Below, piece by piece: positions 26,344 to 34,062 of a DNA stretch of 64,000 nucleotides; position 1 is the stretch's first letter; each line of letters starts with the position of its first letter. The notes under the pieces are model-generated. The model had not been told where the DNA came from and ran no database searches. It saw nothing but the letters and a program-made list of their open reading frames with translations. Made by a program: the position numbers and the translations under genes. This DNA comes from Pseudomonadales bacterium. GTDB taxonomy: Bacteria > Pseudomonadota > Gammaproteobacteria > Pseudomonadales > Ketobacteraceae. The stretch is from NCBI GenBank assembly GCA_002701845.1, contig NZXG01000023.1, forward strand, positions 1 to 64,000. Reading direction: 5' to 3'.

Positions 26344-27510
26344 TCAGGATTGAAAGGCCGCCAGCCGTCGCAGCAGGGCAAAAGTGGCGGATGGCATGGG
26401 CCGGGGCAGGCTGTGCGCTTTGGCCGCGGTGAGGCTGAGCACTGACAGCCACTGTTCCAGGGTGGCATTGTTCAGGGCCAGGGCTGCCTGGTGGCCGCGC
26501 TGAATGACGTGTAAACGCCGGGTAGCGGGCCATTGTTCTATGCGTTGCAGGGTGGCACCCAGGGTTTCATCGGGGTCCATGGACACCAGTCCGGCGGCGA
26601 GATCCCGCCATTGGTTGATGCCGCAACCCGGCGCAGTCACCACCAGCCGCTTACGGGCCATGGCTTCCAGCGCCACAGTGCCGAAGGCTTCCACCGCCGA
26701 AGGCAGCATCAGCAGGTCGTGGGCGTCCAGCTGCTCCCGCACCACCGTGCGGGAACACCAGCCGAGAAATGCCAGGTTATGGCACTGTCGGGCCTGGTTT
26801 TCCACCTGCTGTCGCAGGGGGCCGTCACCGACGATGGAAAATTGCAGATCCGGTCGTTGCGTGGCCAGTTCCAGCAACAGGTGCAGATTTTTTTCCGCCG
26901 CCAGCCGGCCCACGAACAGAATCCGTCTGACGTGAGCGCGGGGCTCTTGAATGGGGGCGTCGATAAATTCCGGTGCCAGGCTGGTGCCTACCAGAAACGG
27001 GTGACCGATACCCTGCTGCCGCAGTTGCTGTACCAGGGATTCGCTGATGGTGGCCACGGAACTGCTGCCGCGGAACATCAGCAGGTTGGTCCAGGCCAGC
27101 ATGGTCTGGGCGAAACGACCGGTGATGCCGCGCCAGTATAAATTCACCAGTTGCGAGTAATCGGTTTGGTGAGTCAAACAGACCGGAATGCCCAGTTTGG
27201 AGGCCAGCCAGAATCCCGCCAGCGCAAACACCCCCGGCCCCGGCACCACGATGACATGGGGTCGCATGGCCACTGCCAGTTGGGTCAGGCGGCGCATGCG
27301 CGGCAGGTAAACCCTCTGGGTGGGGTCCCCGGGCATGGGCAGGGAGGCTCCCTGACAGGGGTGGGGCTGCCCCAGGCGGGGCGCCACCAGCTCCACGCGC
27401 TCCACCCGGGGCTGCAGGTGGTCGGCCAGATCCTGAAAATACGTGCCGACGCCATTACGCCCCTGGATTGCGTCCATCACCAACAGTATGCGTAGATCTG
27501 TTTTCATCAT
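26344..27510 (-). CDS. Family 4 glycosyltransferase
   Basis: A 388-residue GT-B fold, retaining glycosyltransferase. The N-terminal domain opens with LRILLVMDAIQGRNGVGTYF, with a glycine-rich acceptor loop. The C-terminal donor domain shows RRILFVGRLAAEKNLHLLLELA, FSIVGDGPLR and the E-x7-E motif in PSAVEAFGTVALEAMARKR. It resembles the PimB/MgtA/SqdX group of GDP-mannose or UDP-sugar dependent lipid glycosyltransferases, so a glycolipid product is plausible but unproven. Two adjacent ATGs (27510, 27507) are possible starts. It lies 64 bases downstream of the sulfotransferase gene on the same strand. Confidence 0.83.
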   Translation of the reverse strand: MMKTDLRILLVMDAIQGRNGVGTYFQDLADHLQPRVERVELVAPRLGQPHPCQGASLPMPGDPTQRVYLPRMRRLTQLAVAMRPHVIVVPGPGVFALAGFWLASKLGIPVCLTHQTDYSQLVNLYWRGITGRFAQTMLAWTNLLMFRGSSSVATISESLVQQLRQQGIGHPFLVGTSLAPEFIDAPIQEPRAHVRRILFVGRLAAEKNLHLLLELATQRPDLQFSIVGDGPLRQQVENQARQCHNLAFLGWCSRTVVREQLDAHDLLMLPSAVEAFGTVALEAMARKRLVVTAPGCGINQWRDLAAGLVSMDPDETLGATLQRIEQWPATRRLHVIQRGHQAALALNNATLEQWLSVLSLTAAKAHSLPRPMPSATFALLRRLAAFQS

Positions 27511-27574
27511 TGGTTAAATTATTGCCGGTGTTTATGGCGTTTTTGTTAAACCTGTGGCGCCGTTTTGTTGCAAA

Positions 27575-28732
27575 TTATTCCGCCGTACCGTAGCGAAGCT
27601 GGCGGTAGGCAAAGTCAAAGTGGCGGGCCAGATCGCCGCGGGAAACGCCCAACCGATCCGCCGCGTACTGATGTCGGCTTTGAAAGCGCCGTGATTGTTC
27701 GGCCTGGGTCTGCAACCAGGTCACATAGTCCGCTGCCGGCGTCATCCGCAATTGCTGGTACATGGCCAGTACCTGGGTATCCGGTGCCTGCACCAGGTCC
27801 TCCATCCGGATCCGAAACTGGCGCTGTGCGGGTAGCTGCGGCAGCGCCTCCAGCAAATGGCGGTAATACCATACCAGCATCTGTAACAGTTGCTGCCGCC
27901 ACCAGCTGGTTTCCACCTTGCCACTGAATAATCTGGCGCCCACCAGAATGGAGTTGATTTGCGAGGGCACGGCACGATCGGGGTTGCGGACGCAGGCAAT
28001 GAAGCGGGCGTCAGGGAACGCCTTTGCCAGGGTTTCAAGCATGGGGGTGAAGCTGGGGTTTTTGGACAGGAATTGCCGGTGGGCGCCGTGGTAATACAGG
28101 TGCCTCTGAATCAGACCGCGATAGTGCCTGATAAAACGCGCTTTCTGACCGGCACTGGCCTGGTGGTCAAACCGGGTGAGTTCCAGTAACCGGGGATCAC
28201 CGAATGGCACCACCAGCAGAAAACAGTACAGGGCCGGTATCAGCGCCAGGTAATCTTCTTCCGGATCCCTGAGGCGGGTGGCATGCACATCATCCAGGGC
28301 GGCGAATACCCGGTCCTCCACCCATTGCACCAGGCGCCGGCCCCAGCCCCCCAGGGCCCGGTCCAGCAGTATGAGGGCGTGCCAGAATTTGCGTTGCACG
28401 ATGGAGGGGGCGAAGATCAGTTCCGCCAGGGTGGGGGTGGTAAAACGTGGCTGATCGCCCGCCAGCAGCCGATGCAAAAATGTGGTGCCGCTGCGGGGGA
28501 TGCCCAGCACGAAAACCGGTTGCCGCACCGCCAGCCGGCGAAAGCCGGGAAACAGCAGATGATCCAGGGCCAGGCTCAGCCAGGTGACGGCCAGATAACT
28601 CAGAAACAGCGGCCAGAACGCCAGCATCACCAGCCAGCGCTGCAGCGAAATCCGCGGATAGGCGCCGTCCTGCAATGGCAAAAAGCTGTAGCCAAGCAGC
28701 CGTGGCAGAGAGCTGAGTATCTGTCGCAGCAT
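27575..28732 (-). CDS. Sulfotransferase family protein
   Basis: About 385 residues with the PAPS-binding 5'-phosphosulfate loop LGIPRSGTTFLHRLLA (about 72-86) and the 3'-phosphate motif FIACVRNPDRAVPSQ. A hydrophobic segment near residues 25-50 (LVMLAFWPLFLSYLAVTWL) should attach it to the membrane. It would transfer sulfate from PAPS to a hydroxyl of a lipid or glycan. Bacterial proteins of this group often have no known substrate, and some may not use PAPS. The first codon of the open frame is a TTG at 28750; the ATG at 28732 with GGGGTG upstream is preferred. It probably leads a minus-strand transcript with the glycosyltransferase, deacetylase-like and CoA-transferase genes. Confidence 0.75.
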   Translation of the reverse strand: MLRQILSSLPRLLGYSFLPLQDGAYPRISLQRWLVMLAFWPLFLSYLAVTWLSLALDHLLFPGFRRLAVRQPVFVLGIPRSGTTFLHRLLAGDQPRFTTPTLAELIFAPSIVQRKFWHALILLDRALGGWGRRLVQWVEDRVFAALDDVHATRLRDPEEDYLALIPALYCFLLVVPFGDPRLLELTRFDHQASAGQKARFIRHYRGLIQRHLYYHGAHRQFLSKNPSFTPMLETLAKAFPDARFIACVRNPDRAVPSQINSILVGARLFSGKVETSWWRQQLLQMLVWYYRHLLEALPQLPAQRQFRIRMEDLVQAPDTQVLAMYQQLRMTPAADYVTWLQTQAEQSRRFQSRHQYAADRLGVSRGDLARHFDFAYRQLRYGTAE

Positions 28733-28840
28733 GGTCACCCCGGGAGTCAACTTTCAGGTGACCATCATGGGGCATTTTTGCGACAGGATGATGACAGGAC
28801 CCCGGGGGTTGGCACCGGGGTTGGGGCCGGGTAGCTTCGA

Positions 28841-29401
28841 TCAGCCCAGTTTTATACCCGACAGATAGGGATGCGCCAGCAGCAGCGCCGTGAACAGCAC
28901 GCCCCCCAGTATCAGAGTCAGGAATTCAATCCAGACACCTTTCACCGGGGGCTTGACCCAGGCCTCCTGGCGTCGATTGATGGCAAACATTTCCACCAGG
29001 GACCAGATCAGCAGGCCGCCGAACAGCACCAACGAACGGGAATCGCCATTGGCCAGCAGGTGGCCGCCACTCCAGAGCGCCACCGCGGCCAGCTGCGGAT
29101 GCCGAATCAGATGTTTGAGCCGGGTGGGCAGTTTGGCGGCCACAAACAACACGCTGGCAAACACCATCATGGCAATGGTGAGCAGTTGAATGGTTTCCGA
29201 GAGTGTGTACAGATAAACCGGTAATGCCGAGCGCCAGCCAATGATCATCAACCCCAGCGCCGCCAGTATCAACAGGGAAAAACTGCCCTTGTAACCGCCG
29301 TTGCCAAGGGCGCTCTGCCAGCGTCGCTTCAGACCCGGGGCCAGGGCGGGAATCAGGTGCACCCCCGACCATAAAATCACACCCAGTACAATTAGTGTCA
29401 C
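28841..29401 (-). CDS. NnrU family integral membrane protein
   Basis: A 186-residue inner-membrane protein with five or six hydrophobic segments and the NnrU family pattern (WSGVHLIPALAPGLKRR near the start, LIRHPQLAAVALWSGGHLLANGD in the middle). NnrU was first linked to nitric oxide and nitrite reductase expression in Rhodobacter; the family is related to NnrS-independent heme-type membrane proteins and its biochemical role is unsettled. It starts with GTG, preceded by AAGGAA at good spacing. The next gene upstream on the same strand encodes an Fnr-family regulator, which fits a nitrogen-oxide or oxygen response. No nitrite or nitric oxide reductase gene is in this window. Confidence 0.82.
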   Translation of the reverse strand: MTLIVLGVILWSGVHLIPALAPGLKRRWQSALGNGGYKGSFSLLILAALGLMIIGWRSALPVYLYTLSETIQLLTIAMMVFASVLFVAAKLPTRLKHLIRHPQLAAVALWSGGHLLANGDSRSLVLFGGLLIWSLVEMFAINRRQEAWVKPPVKGVWIEFLTLILGGVLFTALLLAHPYLSGIKLG

Positions 29402-29489
29402 AGCGATTCCTTAGGCACTGCTTAGCGATAGTACTCAAGAGTAGAGTGTGGGTGTGACTACCGTCAACCTCGCAGGCGACGGCTCAGGG

Positions 29490-30242
29490 TCAGGGTGGAC
29501 ACAGGTACTGTTGTTCCAGTCGCTGCAGATTCAGCCGCTCTACCCGGCGTCCGGTGAAGCGGGCAACGCCCCGTTGTTCGAACAGCGAGAGAATCCGGCT
29601 TACCGTTTCCGCCGCCAGGCCCAGGTTGTCGCCAATATCCTTGCGCGACATGGGCAGGCGAAAATTCCGCAGGGGCTGTCGCGCCGGTCGGCAATGCAGG
29701 GCACAGCGCAGCAGCAGATACGCCACCCGCTGTTCGGCGTTTTTCCGGCTCATGACCGCAATCATCCGCTGCTGGTAGGTGATTTCACCGGCCATCAGTG
29801 TGAACACCTGGTGTTGAATATCCGGCAGGCGGCAGGACGCCTGTTCCAACTGGCAAAAGGGAATACGGCTGATGCGGGTGGGTTCCAGGGCGTAGGCGGA
29901 GGTGGTGTGGCGAAAGGTATGGATACCATCGAGCCCCATTAATTCGCCGCTGAAATAAAAGTTGCTTAGCTGCTCGGTGCCGCCATCGTCCACCATGAAC
30001 GTTTTCATCGCACCCTCACGCACCAGGTAAAGCGCATCGAACCTGTCTCCCTGATTGAACAGAGGCTGCTGGTTGGCCAATGTGCGGCTGCCGGGGGATA
30101 CCAGTTGTGCCAGCCGATTGGCCCGGCGCAGGCTGCCAAAATGAGCCAGGTAAGCGGGAATTTCATGGGGGGGTAGGGTGATGTTGCCGGTTTCGAACGG
30201 TTGCGGGTTGAGATCCCGGGTAAGCTCGCTGGCATCCTGCAT
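29490..30242 (-). CDS. Crp/Fnr-family transcription regulator without FNR-type N-terminal cysteines
   Basis: A 250-residue regulator. The beta-roll sensor domain (about 50-150) aligns by eye with E. coli FNR (LFNQGDRFDALYLVREGAMKTF, FYFSGELMGLDGIHTF), followed by the long dimer helix (MSRKNAEQRVAYLLL) and a winged helix-turn-helix at about 195-235 (LPMSRKDIGDNLGLAAETVSRILSLF). The recognition helix carries E-xx-SR, so it should read TTGAT-N4-ATCAA-type boxes. FNR's cluster cysteines are missing at the N-terminus (YLAHFGSLRRANRLAQL). It may therefore be a DNR/NNR-like nitric oxide sensor or respond to another signal. GGAG precedes the ATG. Confidence 0.85.
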   Translation of the reverse strand: MQDASELTRDLNPQPFETGNITLPPHEIPAYLAHFGSLRRANRLAQLVSPGSRTLANQQPLFNQGDRFDALYLVREGAMKTFMVDDGGTEQLSNFYFSGELMGLDGIHTFRHTTSAYALEPTRISRIPFCQLEQASCRLPDIQHQVFTLMAGEITYQQRMIAVMSRKNAEQRVAYLLLRCALHCRPARQPLRNFRLPMSRKDIGDNLGLAAETVSRILSLFEQRGVARFTGRRVERLNLQRLEQQYLCPP

Positions 30243-30327
30243 GGGCGCGCTCCACTTTCCGTGGTGATTATTAAGGTGATGGCATCAGTGTAGACCGCCC
30301 TGGGGGAATTACCGAAATTCTTCCTGG

Positions 30328-31077
30328 CTATATATGCCCGCTGGAAGAGCCCGCCGGCGCCTGCGATGCTTTTTTATTGCCGGCAATCAGGTTTTCCACT
30401 CCGGTCAGGATCAGATCCATGGCGCCGACAAAAGCCTGCCGCGGATCTTTCAGGTCTTGCACCATGGCCTGACCGCAGTGCAGCAGCCAGGGGTAATCTG
30501 CCACAATGTTCTCAGCGGCATGCAGCGCCTCCGGGGCCGGCACTGTAGCACTGGCCAGCGCCTGCCAGACCCCGGGAAATGCCTGTTCCAGGCCCTGTTC
30601 CCGCATTGGCCGGAGGATGGTGTTGCCCACCGCCAGTTCCGACAGTGTGACCAGGGTGGTGACCGCCTGCCGTGGCTCAAGCCCGGCGCCGATCATGACG
30701 CCCAGGGCTTCGTTCTGCCAGTGCAGAACCGCCGGCCCGAAACGGGTGGCATGGGTCATGTAGGGAATCATGTTGGGCACGCTGGCATAGGTGTCCCACA
30801 TGCGCAGGTAAGAAGTACGGATCCAGTTGCGCCAGTCGTCGGGGCTGATTTGTTCCGGAATCAGCCGGCTTTCCAGCATTTGTTTGTCCATCACCGCGGC
30901 GGTGAGGTCTGCTTTGTCGGTAAAGTGTTTGTAAATCGCCATGGGCGTGACCTTCAGTGCCTTGGCAATGCGGCGCATGCTGAGTGCGTTCAGAGGATCT
31001 TCCCGGGCCAGGTCATAGGCTGCATCAACAATGCGTTCGCGGGTGAGAGGGGGGTTGCGTGGGGTTTTCACAGCCAT
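30328..31077 (-). CDS. TetR/AcrR-family transcription regulator
   Basis: About 249 residues with an N-terminal TetR DNA-binding domain: LTRERIVDAAYDLARE, LSMRRIAKALKVTPMAIYKHF and TDKADLTAAVMD. A helical ligand-binding domain of about 170 residues follows and ends in a flexible tail. It probably represses a nearby or distant gene in response to a small hydrophobic compound; the ligand is unknown. The open frame begins with a GTG at 31116; the ATG at 31077 (MAVKTPRNPP) leaves a short basic lead typical of the family and is preferred, though its ribosome-binding site is only AGAG at long spacing. Its closest upstream neighbour is rsmE, on the same strand. Confidence 0.85.
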   Translation of the reverse strand: MAVKTPRNPPLTRERIVDAAYDLAREDPLNALSMRRIAKALKVTPMAIYKHFTDKADLTAAVMDKQMLESRLIPEQISPDDWRNWIRTSYLRMWDTYASVPNMIPYMTHATRFGPAVLHWQNEALGVMIGAGLEPRQAVTTLVTLSELAVGNTILRPMREQGLEQAFPGVWQALASATVPAPEALHAAENIVADYPWLLHCGQAMVQDLKDPRQAFVGAMDLILTGVENLIAGNKKASQAPAGSSSGHI

Positions 31078-31239
31078 GGTGTTGTAATTCTCTGCAGCGG
31101 GTATAGGGACAAGCACCTGGCGCGGTAGCGACTAAAGGGATAAAGGCCACGATGGCAGTGCTGCCGGAAACCATTGATTGTAACGAAAACCGGCAAATAC
31201 CTGCAAAAAAGTGAACCCGGCAGACTGGCCACGCAGAAG

Positions 31240-31962
31240 TCAATGATAAAGTCGCGCCAATAACGCGGGCAGCGCCGTTTCCACCCGCAGAATCCGCGGT
31301 CCCAGGGTAATGGCGGGCAATCCCGCCGCCGCCAGTTGCTCCACTTCATAGGGAATAAAGCCGCCTTCCGGTCCCACCGCCAGCACCCCCGGTTCCGGCA
31401 CAGCGCTGGGACAGGGTTGCGCGTCCGCCACCGGATGGGCGGTCCAGCCCACTTTTCCCTGCAGCAGCGCCGGCAGCTCGTCCTCCACAAAGGGTTTGAA
31501 GCGGGGGCGCAGGTGCACCTGGGGCAACCGGGTGTCCCGGGCCTGTTCCAGCCCCCGCAGCAACGTCTCCCGCACTGCCTCCGGTTGCAGGAACGGTGTT
31601 TGCCAGTAACTTTTTTCCACCCGAAAACTGTTGAGCAGGTAGATCTCCTTGACCCCCAGCGCAGTGATACTTTGCAGTGTGCGTCGCAGCACCTTGGGCC
31701 GCGGCAGTGCCAACAGCAGGGTGACCGGCAGCGGGCGGGGCGGGGTGCTGTGCAGGTTCACTTCCAGCCGGGTTTCCCGGGCATCGCAATGCAGCACCCG
31801 GGCATCCCCCAGCGGGCCGTTGAGTAATCCCACCCGCAGGCGGTCCCCCGAGGCGGGCTGGATGACCTGGCGGATGTGCCGGTGACGGTGGTCATGCAAG
31901 CTGACAGTCCCCGCGGAACAATCTCCCTGCCATTCATAGGGTTGTATCAGGATGATATTCAT
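31240..31962 (-). CDS. rsmE: 16S rRNA (uracil-1498-N3)-methyltransferase
   Basis: About 240 residues of the SPOUT superfamily. The N-terminal PUA-like domain contains HRHRHIRQVIQPASGDRLRVG, and the C-terminal trefoil-knot methyltransferase has LPRPKVLRRTLQSITALGVKEIYL, VGPEGGFIPYEVEQL and LGPRILRVETA, which bind S-adenosylmethionine. RsmE methylates U1498 of 16S rRNA. The sequence belongs to the variant that begins MN-I/L-LL and has a shorter N-terminus than E. coli RsmE. The ATG at 31962 gives that start; an in-frame ATG at 31971 is the alternative. Confidence 0.9.
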   Translation of the reverse strand: MNIILIQPYEWQGDCSAGTVSLHDHRHRHIRQVIQPASGDRLRVGLLNGPLGDARVLHCDARETRLEVNLHSTPPRPLPVTLLLALPRPKVLRRTLQSITALGVKEIYLLNSFRVEKSYWQTPFLQPEAVRETLLRGLEQARDTRLPQVHLRPRFKPFVEDELPALLQGKVGWTAHPVADAQPCPSAVPEPGVLAVGPEGGFIPYEVEQLAAAGLPAITLGPRILRVETALPALLARLYH

Positions 31963-32292
31963 GGCGCGCATTATCCGTGCTCCCAGGCCAAATCCAAAGC
32001 TGAAAATGGCGGATAACTGTGGGATAATGGCCGCCTTTTTACGCGTGGGGGAAGTCTGCCACCGGTGGTGCCACTCCGGGTGCGAGCCGCCATTGGGCCC
32101 TGATGATTGACTGCAGGGTCAGCCCGGCCAATAATGCGGCACCTTCACCAGACAGAATGTTCGGGGTCAACCCAAGTGTCTGATCCCCTGCGGCTTTTTA
32201 ACCTATCAGGTGGCCTTTGCCGCAGCGGGGCCGCCCCAAAAACCATTCATCGCCATATCGATTCAGTGATTTAACCAAAGAGTGTGTGACAC
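31963..32292. other. Divergent intergenic region between rsmE and the acyl-CoA carboxylase operon
   Basis: About 330 bases without a gene. It contains the sigma-70-like promoter at 32107-32135 (listed separately), leaving an untranslated leader of roughly 150 bases before the carboxylase ATG. An inverted pair GCGGC/GCCGC brackets 32190-32222 within that leader. The leader length would allow some post-transcriptional control, but I recognise no known riboswitch. Confidence 0.45.
32107..32135 (+). promoter_or_regulatory. Sigma-70-like promoter for the acyl-CoA carboxylase operon
   Basis: A -35 element TTGACT (32107-32112) and a -10 element AATAAT (32130-32135) are separated by exactly 17 bases; each matches the consensus at five of six positions. 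The expected transcription start is near 32142, about 150 bases upstream of the carboxylase beta-type subunit. Confidence 0.6.
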
Positions 32293-34020
32293 ATGGGAAT
32301 ACATAAGAAGCTTGTGCCATCCTTGGAAAACCCCTTCCACGAACCGGAAACCAAAGAATTCAAAATCCCCGGCGAGATTGCCCGGGAGCCGGGTATCTAC
32401 GAGGAATCCCTGAAAGAAGGCTGGGAGATCATGCAGCGGCCGGAAACCGCCGCCGGTGTAAAAGCCATTGAGAAGCAGCACCTGAAGAAGCGGATGACCG
32501 TGTGGGAGCGGATCGGCGTGCTCACCGACAAAGACCCCATTGTGCTGTACCAGAACTGGGGCAAAAACCTGGATGGCGCCTCCATCGTCACCGCCATTGT
32601 TAATATCGACGGCCGGGATGTGGCCCTGTATGGCCATGACTTTACCGTGCGTGCCGGCTCCATGGATGCCACCAACGGCCGTAAGCTGGCCAACCTGATC
32701 CGCATGGCCGGGGAGCGGGGCATCCCCCTGATCGGCATGAACGATTCCGCCGGCGCTTTCGTGCCCGCCGGGGTGGGTGGCCTGGACGGCTACGCCGAAG
32801 CCTTTACCGCTTTGCGCAAAATCAGTGGTGTGGTGCCCAGCATCATGTGCATGTTCGGCTACAACGCCGGTGGTGGTGCCTACCTGCCGCGGCAGGGCAG
32901 CTTTATGATTCAGCCCCAGAACACCTTTTTCGGCCTCACCGGCCCCGGGGTGGTGAAATCGGTGCTGGGTGAGGATGTCACCGCCGATGAACTGGGCGGG
33001 CCCGGGGTCCATGGCCAGTCGGGGGTCACCGACTTTGTAGTGCCCGATGAGGTGGCGGCCCTGCGCAAGGCCAAGGAACTGTTGCGCTATTTCCCCGACA
33101 ACAACCACAGCATGGCGCCGCGCCTGGACACCTCCGATCCCCTGGACCGCAAAACCTGGGACGCGGACATTCTGTTCAAGAAAGCCTTCAACTCCTCCTC
33201 CGGGTACAACACGCCCATCGATATCCGCATTCTGATCCAGCAGATCTGCGATCACGGGGATTATCTGGAATTTCAGCCGGACCGGGCCCAGAACACCATC
33301 TGCGCCTTCGGCCGTCTCGGCGGCAACGTGGTGGGTATCGTGGCCAACAACAGTGCGGTGGCCTCCGGCCAGATCGATATTGCCGCCTCTTACAAGAACG
33401 CGCGTTTTATCCGCTTCTGCAATCTCTACAATATTCCCGTGGTGTTCATTGAGGATACCACCGGCTTCCTGCCCGGCACCGAGCAGGAACGCATGGGGAT
33501 CGTCCAGGCCGGCCGCGCCATGCTGGACTCCATCATCGATCTGCGCACGCCACGGATTCTGTTGATCGTGCGTAACGCCTTCGGTGGCGCCTATGCGGCC
33601 TTTAACAGTTATGCCACCGGCGCCGACGTGGTGCTGGCCCTGCCCACCACCCGTCTGGCGGTGATGGGGAATGCCGGTAAAGAGTTCGTGTTCAAGAAAG
33701 AACTCACCGCCATGCGCGCCACCGCCAAGGGTAAACTGGCGGAGCGGATCAATCAGCTGCAGAGTGCCGGTGCCGGCGAGGCGGAGGCCCGCGCTCAGGC
33801 GCAGCAGGAAATCGCTGCCTGGGTCAAAGAGCAGGAGGCCACCTATTCCTCCCTGTACGAAAAAGAACTGATGAATCCCAAGGAGGCCCTGAGTCTGGGT
33901 TCCATCTCCCAACTGGTGATGCCCTACGATCTGCGGTCCAGTCTGTCGCAAAACCTCAACTTCCTGCTGCGCCATTATGAGCCCTCCCCCATGGGCGGTG
34001 TGCAGCGCGAGTTCCATTAA
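32293..34020 (+). CDS. Acyl-CoA carboxylase, carboxyltransferase subunit
   Basis: A 575-residue carboxyltransferase of the propionyl/methylcrotonyl-CoA carboxylase beta type. Both crotonase-fold halves are present: the N half has [30 protein letters not shown] and [16 protein letters not shown], and the C half has [23 protein letters not shown]-like motifs and [14 protein letters not shown]. It transfers CO2 from carboxybiotin to an acyl-CoA, giving malonyl-, methylmalonyl- or a branched product; the substrate cannot be read directly. The biotin-carrying partner follows 42 bases downstream and a thioesterase after that. ATG start; the ribosome-binding site is weak. Confidence 0.87.
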   Translation: MGIHKKLVPSLENPFHEPETKEFKIPGEIAREPGIYEESLKEGWEIMQRPETAAGVKAIEKQHLKKRMTVWERIGVLTDKDPIVLYQNWGKNLDGASIVTAIVNIDGRDVALYGHDFTVRAGSMDATNGRKLANLIRMAGERGIPLIGMNDSAGAFVPAGVGGLDGYAEAFTALRKISGVVPSIMCMFGYNAGGGAYLPRQGSFMIQPQNTFFGLTGPGVVKSVLGEDVTADELGGPGVHGQSGVTDFVVPDEVAALRKAKELLRYFPDNNHSMAPRLDTSDPLDRKTWDADILFKKAFNSSSGYNTPIDIRILIQQICDHGDYLEFQPDRAQNTICAFGRLGGNVVGIVANNSAVASGQIDIAASYKNARFIRFCNLYNIPVVFIEDTTGFLPGTEQERMGIVQAGRAMLDSIIDLRTPRILLIVRNAFGGAYAAFNSYATGADVVLALPTTRLAVMGNAGKEFVFKKELTAMRATAKGKLAERINQLQSAGAGEAEARAQAQQEIAAWVKEQEATYSSLYEKELMNPKEALSLGSISQLVMPYDLRSSLSQNLNFLLRHYEPSPMGGVQREFH

Positions 34021-34062
34021 TCACAACCCGACAGACCGACAGGAATTAACAGGATTTAACCC

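Noticed and set aside
29425-29438. FNR-like box (TTGAG-TACT-ATCGC on the minus strand) upstream of nnrU
   Set aside because: Matches only part of TTGAT-N4-ATCAA, and its centre is about 30 bases from the start codon, too close for a class II promoter with a leader.
32263-34017. 584-codon minus-strand ORF opposite the carboxyltransferase subunit
   Set aside because: Antisense of a GC-rich gene; low-complexity His/Gly-rich translation and no family features.
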